Part shown: in pieces, positions 1 through 6,021 of the stretch
Position numbering within the stretch: position 1 is the stretch's first letter
Layout: each line of letters starts with the position of its first letter
Assembly: GCA_937974645.1 (NCBI GenBank)
Contig: CALJVH010000030.1
Span: 1 to 35,790, forward strand
Direction: 5' to 3'
From: an uncultured archaeon
Lineage (GTDB): Archaea; Thermoproteota; Nitrososphaeria_A; Caldarchaeales; Wolframiiraptoraceae
DNA: 35,790 nucleotides
Program-made: the position numbers and the translations under genes
Notes under the pieces: generated by a model
The model's input: the letters and a program-made list of their open reading frames with translations, nothing else
The model's database searches: none
What the model was told of the DNA's origin: nothing

Positions 1-56
1 AGAATCTCCTCCTCACAGCCTATCTCTGTATTTACTAAGACGAATGCTGTGGGCAT
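1..56 (-). CDS. Lrp/AsnC-type stand-alone ligand-binding (RAM) domain protein, 5' end only
   Basis: The minus strand opens with ATG at 56 and runs off the window edge after 18 codons. The residues MPTAFVLVNTEIGCEEEI match the first beta strand and helix start of the stand-alone RAM/Lrp-AsnC ligand-binding proteins common in archaea, which typically begin M-x-T-A-x-V-L-V-N-x-E-x-G. No DNA-binding HTH precedes it, so it would be the short form that binds small ligands or modulates full-length Lrp proteins. A TATA-like element at 81-90 lies about 28 bases upstream, fitting a leaderless transcript. The assignment rests on 18 residues only. Confidence 0.55.
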   Translation of the reverse strand, partial: MPTAFVLVNTEIGCEEEI

Positions 57-80
57 GATGCTAGATTTGCTACTCCGAGT

Positions 81-90
81 AATAAATCTT
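81..90 (-). promoter_or_regulatory. TATA box for the Lrp-like gene
   Basis: Read on the minus strand this is AAGATTTATT, centred about 28 bases before the ATG at 56, the spacing expected for an archaeal leaderless transcript. Confidence 0.4.
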
Positions 91-158
91 GTCCAAACGC
101 AATACTTCTGATCAGGAGGGTAAAGCATGCAGTAAGATAACTTGATGTTGGGGGCTCC

Positions 159-401
159 TTAAGTTGCTGGGCTTTCGGCGGCCTCAGCTTCTTCCTCCTC
201 TAGCTCCTCTTCAAGCTTCCGCCTAACAAGGCTAGTTACGTAGCCGGCGATCTTATTCCTGATTTTCTTAGAGGCCTGTTCTATGAGCAACTCCTCCACT
301 AAAATCTTATTAAGCTCAAAATCAGGTGAAACCCTATCCGGAAACTTTTCAACGACCTCCTTCGCCAAGACCTTAACCTTCCGAATCTTCACGCGCCCCA
401 T
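159..401 (-). CDS. rps17e: Ribosomal protein S17e
   Basis: An 80-residue basic protein of the archaeal/eukaryotic small ribosomal subunit. The N-terminal MGRVKIRKVK, the central FPDRVSPDFELNK and the helix SKKIRNKIAGYVTSLVRRK are typical of S17e (usual archaeal length 60-80). The last 17 residues are an acidic Glu/Ala-rich tail. The ATG at 401 is supported by a TATA-like element about 30 bases upstream (427-436), so the mRNA is probably leaderless. It has no ribosomal-protein neighbour here and appears to be transcribed alone. The assignment is secure from sequence alone. Confidence 0.92.
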   Translation of the reverse strand: MGRVKIRKVKVLAKEVVEKFPDRVSPDFELNKILVEELLIEQASKKIRNKIAGYVTSLVRRKLEEELEEEEAEAAESPAT

Positions 402-426
402 GCTCTCAGGCTTAGAAGATGGGCCC

Positions 427-436
427 GTATTTTAAG
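427..436 (-). promoter_or_regulatory. TATA box for rps17e
   Basis: Minus-strand CTTAAAATAC, centred 30 bases before the S17e ATG at 401. Confidence 0.45.
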
Positions 437-529
437 CTGCTCTCACCCTCACCAGGACCTCGCCATAACATTTCGTGGGATAAGAATGAGGTAAGCGCCA
501 TGGTATTGGTGGCGGAAGTTTTCTCGAAT

Positions 530-808
530 TTATGTTTCCTCGGATACTGCTTCGCCCACTTCTTTACCAGTCTCCTCGGTTTCCTTAAGCTCCTTCTCTA
601 TCTCCTCGATGGGCTTCGGAGGCGGTGTTGTCGCAAGCGTGTACCCTATCCACGCGAGTATCCCCAATATTCCAGCAACCGCTATGAATCCTGTTATCTG
701 GAGTAGGAGGATGAACCATTGGCTGAGGAACATGAGCCACCCATAGATCAAGATGCCGGCTATAGAGGCGACCATTATCAGTAATCCAATAGCTCGATCT
801 CTGCTCAA
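530..808 (-). CDS. Small two-TM membrane protein, function unknown
   Basis: A 92-residue protein with two hydrophobic segments (about residues 7-25 and 28-58, the second possibly a long hairpin) and a charged C-terminal tail rich in Glu and Lys (residues 64-92). I do not recognise a named family; small proteins beginning MSRDRAIG-like and carrying two membrane spans occur in several archaea. The start is TTG at 808. A purine-rich GGTGG lies a few bases upstream on the minus strand (about 814-820) and supports it. The tail probably faces the cytoplasm. An overlapping plus-strand reading at 419-706 is its shadow. Confidence 0.6.
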   Translation of the reverse strand: MSRDRAIGLLIMVASIAGILIYGWLMFLSQWFILLLQITGFIAVAGILGILAWIGYTLATTPPPKPIEEIEKELKETEETGKEVGEAVSEET

Positions 809-1144
809 TTCTCAAACCACCTTAATAAGCTGGATTCATGATATCTTTTATCTTTTTTGGTATTTTCCATCACTTACCTGAGTGGTGCCTCGCGGCTTTT
901 CACACAGCGTAGGATTAAGCACGCTATGTTCATGTATGAAAAGATTTTTGGGAATTAATTTAGGTCAAAGGTAGGCGAAGGCATTATACTAGATTACGAA
1001 GAAGCAATGTTATAGGCAGAGAGATTTCCATACATTCTCTAATGATAAAGATTCTAAGTGGCTCGGTTGATGCCCCGGATTATCTTCTGTTTTCGCATAG
1101 TTAATTGTCCCATATCCCTTCGTGTTTAAGATATCTTGATAACG
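809..1144. other. 336-base intergenic stretch, nothing recognised
   Basis: AT-rich sequence between the small membrane protein and the DUF3782-type gene. I see no convincing ORF, tRNA, C/D box pair or long inverted repeat. The first 20 bases hold the Shine-Dalgarno-like element of the upstream gene. It marks the left border of the accessory region. Confidence 0.4.
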
Positions 1145-1798
1145 TTAAACTTTCGTGTAGACCTTTATTCCAAGTTTCTTGGATGCTTCTAGGGCTTTCT
1201 CGTCAATGTATGGCGTTACGGCTATGAGCCTATCCGGCTTTCTGCCCGTCTTCTCCTCGTATAGCTCCGCCTTCCTCCTGAACTCCAATATATCTGATGC
1301 CTTCATGTGGGATGATGCCTCGATCAGTATTAGCTTTCCATCTTTAATCGTGGCATCCACCTCAACCTCGCTCAGGTACCCGAATACCTTACCAGACTCA
1401 TCATAAGCTCTCCATTTCTCGACCTTGAGTCCGAGCTCCTTTTCCAACACTCCCCTCAACCCCTCCCTGAAGGCCTGTTCGGCCATTATTTCCCACCTGG
1501 CGCCTAGAGCAGAGATGTGCCTGTTAACCAACTCGAACCCCCTGTTCATGTCCTCCCTGAGCTTGATGAATTCTCTATTATACTTCTCGAAGCCTCTATT
1601 CATGTCCTCTCTGAGCTTATTCATATCTTCCCTCAAGCGCTTTATCTCCTCCTCGATACTTATGAATCGCTCTTCGTGTCTGTCAAATCTCTTGAGTATC
1701 TCTTCTAGGCCTATCAGGCCCGCCACCGCGTACCTGAACTCCTCATCCTCTTTCAAGAGCTTCAGCAGCCTCGACTTCAAATTCTGTTTAGTATTCAT
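1145..1798 (-). CDS. DUF3782-type protein with coiled coil and PD-(D/E)XK-like C-terminal domain
   Basis: A 217-residue protein in three parts: an N-terminal helical region (1-40), a coiled coil with an internal duplication of the unit KLREDMNRGFE (about 50-95), and a C-terminal alpha/beta domain. That domain contains E-V-E-V-D-A-T followed by L-I-E-A-S-S, the layout of the restriction-endonuclease-like fold (D...E-x-K) seen in archaeal DUF3782 proteins. The expected lysine of E-x-K is Ser here, so nuclease activity is doubtful. The reading frame stays open to 2419, but that extension runs antisense to the neighbouring nucleotidyltransferase. ATG 1798 is preferred, with TATA-like CTTATAAAC about 34 bases upstream (near 1828-1838). 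These proteins are common in mobile archaeal neighbourhoods. Confidence 0.7.
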   Translation of the reverse strand: MNTKQNLKSRLLKLLKEDEEFRYAVAGLIGLEEILKRFDRHEERFISIEEEIKRLREDMNKLREDMNRGFEKYNREFIKLREDMNRGFELVNRHISALGARWEIMAEQAFREGLRGVLEKELGLKVEKWRAYDESGKVFGYLSEVEVDATIKDGKLILIEASSHMKASDILEFRRKAELYEEKTGRKPDRLIAVTPYIDEKALEASKKLGIKVYTKV

Positions 1799-2054
1799 TC
1801 TCGTTTTTGAAGATTGCCCATCCGGTTTATAAGGAATTCTTATTCCGCCTCTCACTAGAGAATTAGGAAACTTCCCCGCTGCCTGAGTTGATTTCGAAGC
1901 TTCATCTTCAACTTGATGTTCCGGAACCCTGTTGAAGACCGCTTGAAAGGATTCCGAGCAAGAATTCCGGCCTAATTGCCTGAATATCTTAAATAGACTT
2001 TTCGGAGACCGAAAATTATTAGGTAATGAAAAGGATTTGGGTTGAGGAGTATGG

Positions 2055-2261
2055 ATGAAGTGGAAAGAGTACGTTGAAGTAATTAAGGAAATTGCAAGAA
2101 AGTTCCTCGAAGAGAAAATCGTTAAGCCATGTGTATTCGGCAGCACAATTAAAGGAAATTTCGGGTCTCTGAGCGATATTGATGTCGCGGTAGTTCTCAT
2201 GGAGGATGAGGACGAGTGGGGGAGGGCAAGGTTCAAGGCCGAGGTTGTGAGGAAGATGTAA
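2055..2261 (+). CDS. Truncated minimal nucleotidyltransferase (MNT-type)
   Basis: A 68-residue protein whose residues 28-47 carry the nucleotidyltransferase signature FGSTIKG...SLSDIDVAVV: the G-S motif followed by S-D-x-D, which bind NTP and metal. Full-length MNT proteins are about 95-140 residues, and the third catalytic Asp that normally lies further downstream is missing, so this is truncated. A GAGGAG at 2044-2049, five bases before ATG 2055, supports the start. The truncation coincides with the left side of a region full of IS605-type remnants. No HEPN partner is visible. It may be a pseudogene. Confidence 0.5.
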   Translation: MKWKEYVEVIKEIARKFLEEKIVKPCVFGSTIKGNFGSLSDIDVAVVLMEDEDEWGRARFKAEVVRKM

Positions 2262-2530
2262 AAAGGATAAAACATTTCAGTGATGCTGTCAATATTAACG
2301 CTTGTAACAGGTATGGGCATTCCATAATTTTCAAGCATTTCGGCATACCTCTGTTTTGCTCCGGGGGTTACGACCTCTAAACTTTTTTCTAAGGTCTGAA
2401 GGCGTCGGCGAATCAGCAACTAAACACTCCAATCACCCCCCGGATGGAGCTCTTCCTCCACCCGGAGGCTCACACGCTGAACTATTAGGGGTAGCGGGTT
2501 TACCTCGATAAGGGAGAGAGTGATAAAAAG

Positions 2531-2587
2531 GCCCAATGAGCCCCAAGAGCCACGTAGCCTCTCATAGACTACGTGGCTCAGAACCCT
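2531..2587 (+). repeat. IS200/IS605-type right-end hairpin, copy 1 (orphan)
   Basis: A perfect 11-bp stem, GAGCCACGTAG (2547-2557) with CTACGTGGCTC (2569-2579), and an 11-base loop. It is flanked by CCCCAA on the left and AGAACCCT on the right. The same flanks surround the hairpin at 4074-4104, whose inner stem is different in sequence but equally perfect. No transposase gene lies directly upstream, so it looks like a solo right end or orphan omega-RNA tail. Confidence 0.65.
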
Positions 2588-2698
2588 AAATTTCCTTCTA
2601 CTTTTCCTTAAATCTCGGTTAAGATCTTCCATGATAAATAGCTTCGTCAGAAGACTTTTAGCGGGATGGAGAGCTCGGGCCAAGAACTTTTTACCAAA

Positions 2699-2727
2699 GG
2701 CCCAATGAGTCCCAAGAGCTATAAACC
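2699..2727 (+). repeat. Partial third copy of the right-end sequence
   Basis: AAAGGCCCAATGAG is shared almost exactly with the sequence just before hairpin 1, and is followed by T-CCCAAGAGC and TATAAACC, the left stem of the hairpin at 4074. The matching right arm is absent. It therefore combines the left flank of copy 1 with the stem of copy 3, and looks like a truncated or recombinant element end. Confidence 0.55.
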
Positions 2728-2881
2728 TTACATCCCCAATACTCGACACCCACTTTCACCCAACCCCTCCCCGCTTATATTCCTCCTGACTGGATTGTTT
2801 TTGTTGGTGGATGCGGCTTTGCCCCTAGGCCGGCTCCGCGCCACGCCCCTCCAAGCATCCCTAGACCTCTATCTATGCCAG

Positions 2882-3947
2882 ATGTTTCTGGACGAGTTCA
2901 TCGCATATCTCCATGAGCATAGGGCTAGGATAATCCACGAGGATGGTGGAAGCGGATCCATGAGGCTCAAGCTATCAAAAAATGTCTGGAGGGCCCTAGG
3001 CATACCGGAGAAGGGGGTATACGCGGCGCACATCAAGGGATGCCGCTTCACCGGAAGATATGATACCAGCTCGGGCCTCAGGCTCAGGATACCAAACATC
3101 TACAAGAGCCTCCTCGAAGAAGAGCTGGAAAGGCGGGAGATAACCATCGGGCTATGGGCCGAGAACGGCACATTATACTTGTCTTAACCTACATCACTGA
3201 GGAGGAGGTTAAGGCGGCCGACAAAATGAAAATGATCGCGTGGGATCTTAACGTGGGCTCCATGGATGGATTCGCGCCAGAGATAGGGTGGATCTCAGAG
3301 ATCTTTATCACATTCATCGGATTCTCGAGATGAAGCGGCAGATGTTGGAGAGGCTGATGGCGACAAGGCCTTCGGAGGAGGCGCTGGGCGCGGCTGAGGC
3401 CTTCCAGAAGTATTCGAGGAGGGGGCGAAGGAGGGTGAAGGACCTCGTCGAGAAGATTACCACAGAGGTCGCTAGGAGGTTCAGAGGCTATCAACACGTA
3501 TTCGAGGATATAGAGAAGGCGAGGATGCTCAACAATTCTCGAAAGCATAATAAAATAATTTCAAAAAGCGATTGGGGGATGATCATTAAGAGATTGAGAG
3601 ATAAGGTTATGGTTCTGAAGGTCGATCCGAGGAATACTTCGCGGCGATGTCCACGATGTGGAATGCTGAATAAGCCTCCTCGAGAGGCTTATCATTGCGC
3701 GGGATGCGGCTTGGAGATGAATAGGCATATCCTGGCGGCAATAAACATGTATTTGATGGCGAGGAATATGGAGCCGAGCCCGCAGCTCTTCGAAGAATTG
3801 GCGAGGAAGATAAGGGATAAGCCGAGCATCGTCATTAGCTGTGGAGAAAGAATGAGAGCCGAGAGGATGCAGAACATCATAGCGCGGCAGCTGAGGCTAC
3901 TCGGAGGAGCTCAGGCGACATCCCCAACCACCCTTCTTCTCCTTTAG
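2882..3947 (+). pseudogene. tnpB: TnpB (IS200/IS605 RNA-guided nuclease), degraded by two frameshifts
   Basis: Three successive reading frames rebuild one TnpB. Frame 1 (2882 to about 3170) gives the WED-like segment with MRLKLSKNVWRALG. Frame 2 (about 3169-3295) gives the RuvC-I strand WDLNVGSMDGF. Frame 3 (about 3288-3947) gives VDLRDLYHIHR, an arginine/lysine-rich helix, RuvC-II FEDIEKAR, the zinc finger CPRCG...CAGCG and the RuvC-III region. Each junction equals a net loss of one base. At RuvC-III the usual D-R-[D/Q]-x-N-A reads N-R-H-I-L-A, so the last catalytic Asp is absent. The N-terminal 100 or so residues are not recognisable. No TnpA is present. Sequencing error could explain a frameshift, but not the substitutions. 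Confidence 0.85.
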
Positions 3948-4112
3948 ATGGGGGGACTTCCCCCGCGCAGATGGCTCCCGCATCGCGGGAGCCAATGAAG
4001 GCGGGGTGGGTTCGACCCGACTGGGGGCTATGACGGTGAAGGGCCCCATGGCCCGGAGGAGGAGAAACCCCAAGAGCTATAAACCTGCGAAAGGTTTATA
4101 GCTCAGAACCCT
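3948..4112 (+). ncRNA. Putative omega-RNA (reRNA) and right end of the TnpB element
   Basis: The 165 bases after the tnpB stop form a chain of strong hairpins: GGGGG-ACTT-CCCCC (3951-3964); GGCTCCCGC-ATC-GCGGGAGCC (3973-3993, 9 bp perfect); GGG-TTCGA-CCC (4008-4018); GGGCC-CCAT-GGCCC (4041-4054); and the terminal 12-bp stem GAGCTATAAACC (4074-4085)/GGTTTATAGCTC (4093-4104) with loop TGCGAAA. TnpB omega-RNAs are encoded exactly here, overlapping the 3' end of tnpB and the element's right end, with the guide just outside. The element end is inferred at about 4112, where similarity to copy 1 stops. The RNA itself is inference. Confidence 0.6.
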
Positions 4113-4184
4113 TACCCACAATTTTTATATCTCATAATTCTTATATCCAAAACTTATTCGCAAAACGATGCTGGGGGCGGGGCT

Positions 4185-4427
4185 GTGCTGACCGCTAGAG
4201 GGCACCTCAGGAAGAAGGTTCACGTCAGCGGCAATGAATACTTCTACATCCACATTCCCTCGAGGCTTGCGCATGATAGCCAGTTCCCCTTCAGCGAGGG
4301 GGATGAGCTAGTAATCTCCGTTGACGTGAACTCGTCCAAGATCATCATAGAGAAGGCGAATAATGAGGTTTATCAGAACGGGAGTAGCCAAGCTAGGAGA
4401 GGAGCTCGGCAAAGGATTAACGTCTAG
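4185..4427 (+). CDS. AbrB/SpoVT-like swapped-hairpin protein
   Basis: An 80-residue protein. Residues 10-60 (VHVSGNEYFYIHIPSRLAHDS, then PFSEGDELVIS and KIIIEK) resemble AbrB-type swapped-hairpin domains: a beta strand, I-P-x-x-[LI]-[AV], then G-D-x-[LV]-x-I-x-[VI]. Such proteins bind DNA as transcription regulators or antitoxins. The tail is basic (RRGARQR). The start is GTG at 4185; no in-frame ATG exists. A TATA-like CTTATATCC (4139-4147) and a G-rich run just upstream are compatible with it. A seven-codon ORF (ATG at 4168) ends in a TGA at 4189-4191 that overlaps this GTG, which could couple translation. It converges with the DUF123 gene by 4 bases. Confidence 0.6.
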   Translation: MLTARGHLRKKVHVSGNEYFYIHIPSRLAHDSQFPFSEGDELVISVDVNSSKIIIEKANNEVYQNGSSQARRGARQRINV

Positions 4428-4861
4428 AGGATGAGCCGCGGCCTGCTTCCAAAAATCTCTGAGATCTTCTTGCATGTATCCTTAATGCTTGTTATCTTGA
4501 AGAGATGGCTTGGGCATCGGCAGTCAGATGACCCGAATCCCTTGATGACTTTTTGAGAGGTCCTTGCGAGGAAGGCAGCCACCTTGCACTCATACTCTCT
4601 TGGAAGTTCATAGACGTATGCTCCCTCAACCCTCACTCTGCTATCCGCTGTCAGGTAATCGATGTGCCATCGGAGCCTCTTCTCCCTAGACCGGTGCCTC
4701 GTTATCCTCTTCTCAAGATTGTTCTGAGCCGATCCGACATATGCGTATAGCCCTTTCTTGAGCTCGAGTTCGCCGAGGCCGCCTACCCTTATCCTCGCAT
4801 CATCCACGATTCTCAGGAAGAGGATGTATATTCCCTTCAAGCTTGCTGGTAGCTTTTTCAA
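4424..4861 (-). CDS. GIY-YIG-like DUF123 family protein
   Basis: 145 residues beginning MKKLPASLKGIYILFLRI, with GLYAYVGSAQNNLEKRITRH in the middle. This is the GIY-YIG variant typical of DUF123 (G-x-Y...Y-V-G-S-A-x-x-x-L-x-x-R-x-x-R-H). The C-terminal part has a short cysteine/histidine cluster (SSDCRCPSHLF) also seen in the family. DUF123 proteins are widespread in archaea and sometimes fused to endonuclease III or other DNA repair proteins; a nuclease role is inferred, not proven. The start is TTG at 4861. It converges with the AbrB-like gene, overlapping by 4 bases, and diverges from amrS. Confidence 0.8.
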   Translation of the reverse strand: MKKLPASLKGIYILFLRIVDDARIRVGGLGELELKKGLYAYVGSAQNNLEKRITRHRSREKRLRWHIDYLTADSRVRVEGAYVYELPREYECKVAAFLARTSQKVIKGFGSSDCRCPSHLFKITSIKDTCKKISEIFGSRPRLIL

Positions 4862-4909
4862 TCATGGTCTGCTAAATGTTTATTATCCAACTGCTCCAAA
4901 AATGATTTT

Positions 4910-4915
4910 GGGAGG
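4910..4915 (+). promoter_or_regulatory. Ribosome binding site deciding the amrS TTG start
   Basis: GGGAGG ends two bases before the TTG at 4918. The spacing is short, but there is no in-frame ATG nearby and the first conserved residues (LYERL) follow immediately, so TTG 4918 is the best start. Confidence 0.45.
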
Positions 4916-4917
4916 AC

Positions 4918-5979
4918 TTGCAAGTTTCAGGTAAGCCCGCCAGGCTTTATGAGAGACTTGATGGCGGAGTCGTCGTCTGTAGGGCTTGTCCGAGATACTG
5001 TAGGCTTAAGCCTGGTCAGATGGGCTTCTGCGGCATTAGGGGGAATATTGATGGTGTTCTCTACCTCTTGGTCTACGGCAAGATCATAGCTGCTAATGTT
5101 GATCCGATAGAGAAGAAGCCGGTCACGCATTATATGCCTGGGACGAGTGTCTTCTCGATAGCGACCAATGGCTGTAACTGGGCATGCAGGTACTGCCAGA
5201 ACTATGATATCAGTCAGAGGAGGAGGGTTGAGGGCGCTGACGCAAGTCCGGAGATTGTTGTTAAGATGGCTAAGAGGTATGGGAGCGAGGGCATAGCCTA
5301 CACATACAATGAGCCCACGATCTTCATGGAGTTCGCGCATGACGTCGGCGTGATCGCGAGGAGGGAGGGATTATTCAACGTCTTCGTGACAAATGGGTAC
5401 TGGACGCCCGACGCTGTCAGGGAGGCCATGGACTTCCTCGACGCCGCGACCGTTGATTTCAAGGGGAACGCAGACCCAGACTTCCTGAGAAAGTTCAGCA
5501 GCGTCCCGAGCCCCGATCCGATCTTCGAGACCCTGATCGAGCTAAGGGACAAGACCAGAGTCCACATCGAGATAACAGATCTCGTCGTCCCAAGGATGGG
5601 CGATGACTTGGAGCAGGCTAGGAGGCTCGTCCGCTGGATACATGACAACCTCGGGCCAGATGTTCCGATCCACTTCCTCAGATTCCACCCCGATTACTTG
5701 ATGCTCGACCTGCCCGCGACCCCGGTCGAGACTCTCGAGAAGCATTATCATGTTGCTAGGGAGGAGGGAATGAGGTATGTCTACCTGGGCAATGTCCCCG
5801 GCCACCCATACGAGAACACGATCTGCCCCGAGTGCGGCCAAGTCGTCGTGGAGCGCTACGGCTTCGACATCCTTTCATGGAGCCTTGATGACAAGAACCG
5901 ATGCGGGTACTGCGGTTATCCGATCGCGATCTACGGGAAGCCCTCGCCAAAAGCCCTAGGGCGCAGATCCCCATTCTAG
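4918..5979 (+). CDS. amrS: AmmeMemoRadiSam system radical SAM enzyme
   Basis: 353 residues. The N-terminal Cys cluster C21-x2-C24-x3-C28-x9-C38 (CRACPRYCRL...GFCG) is followed by the radical SAM C86-x3-C90-x2-C93 (CNWACRYC) that holds the 4Fe-4S cluster and SAM. Then come a TIM-barrel with AYTYNEPTIF and VPRMGDD motifs, and a C-terminal zinc-ribbon (C303, C306, C329, C332). Length and order match AmrS/COG1180-type enzymes, related to pyruvate-formate-lyase activases and usually linked with Memo and AMMECR1. Neither partner is in this window, and there is no glycyl radical enzyme nearby. The substrate is not established from sequence. It heads a same-strand group with the two MetE-like genes. 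Confidence 0.88.
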   Translation: MQVSGKPARLYERLDGGVVVCRACPRYCRLKPGQMGFCGIRGNIDGVLYLLVYGKIIAANVDPIEKKPVTHYMPGTSVFSIATNGCNWACRYCQNYDISQRRRVEGADASPEIVVKMAKRYGSEGIAYTYNEPTIFMEFAHDVGVIARREGLFNVFVTNGYWTPDAVREAMDFLDAATVDFKGNADPDFLRKFSSVPSPDPIFETLIELRDKTRVHIEITDLVVPRMGDDLEQARRLVRWIHDNLGPDVPIHFLRFHPDYLMLDLPATPVETLEKHYHVAREEGMRYVYLGNVPGHPYENTICPECGQVVVERYGFDILSWSLDDKNRCGYCGYPIAIYGKPSPKALGRRSPF

Positions 5980-6021
5980 AGGAATCCCTTAATTCGAGAA
6001 CTTTACAAATTCTCGGCCGAG

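Larger units (their letters stand above)
2262..2881. other. Gene-poor stretch with mobile-element remnants
   Basis: 620 bases without an intact gene. It contains the first IS605-type right-end hairpin (2531-2587) and a partial copy (2699-2727). On the minus strand, about 2275-2419 reads like a protein fragment (for example TPGAKQRYAEMLENYGMPIP), but it runs into antisense sequence. The long minus reading frame at 2420-2749 and the N-terminal part of the plus frame from 2666 show no protein-like conservation that I recognise. Confidence 0.5.

Noticed and set aside
1021-1100. Possible C/D boxes (ATGATAA and TTGATGC) in the left intergenic region
   Set aside because: Neither C box is canonical and no D boxes lie at the right distances.
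1999-2015. Small hairpin TTTTCGG-AGA-CCGAAAA before the nucleotidyltransferase gene
   Set aside because: Seven base pairs in AT-rich sequence can arise by chance, and nothing else supports a terminator or operator there.
1799-2419. Long N-terminal extension of the DUF3782-type ORF up to 2419
   Set aside because: It runs antisense through the nucleotidyltransferase gene, starts with TTG, and lacks family similarity after the first 45 residues; ATG 1798 with an upstream TATA box gives a normal protein.
2420-2749. Minus-strand ORF of 109 codons over the IS-end repeats
   Set aside because: It reads through the hairpin copies themselves and shows no recognisable domain; it exists because the repeats happen to be open in that frame.
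4001-4021. tRNA T-arm-like GGGTTCGACCC
   Set aside because: No acceptor stem, anticodon arm or CCA-side pairing can be built around it; it belongs to the hairpin series downstream of tnpB.
2531-4104. CRISPR array
   Set aside because: Only three imperfect copies of the repeated sequence exist, at irregular spacing; they are element-end hairpins, and no cas genes are present.
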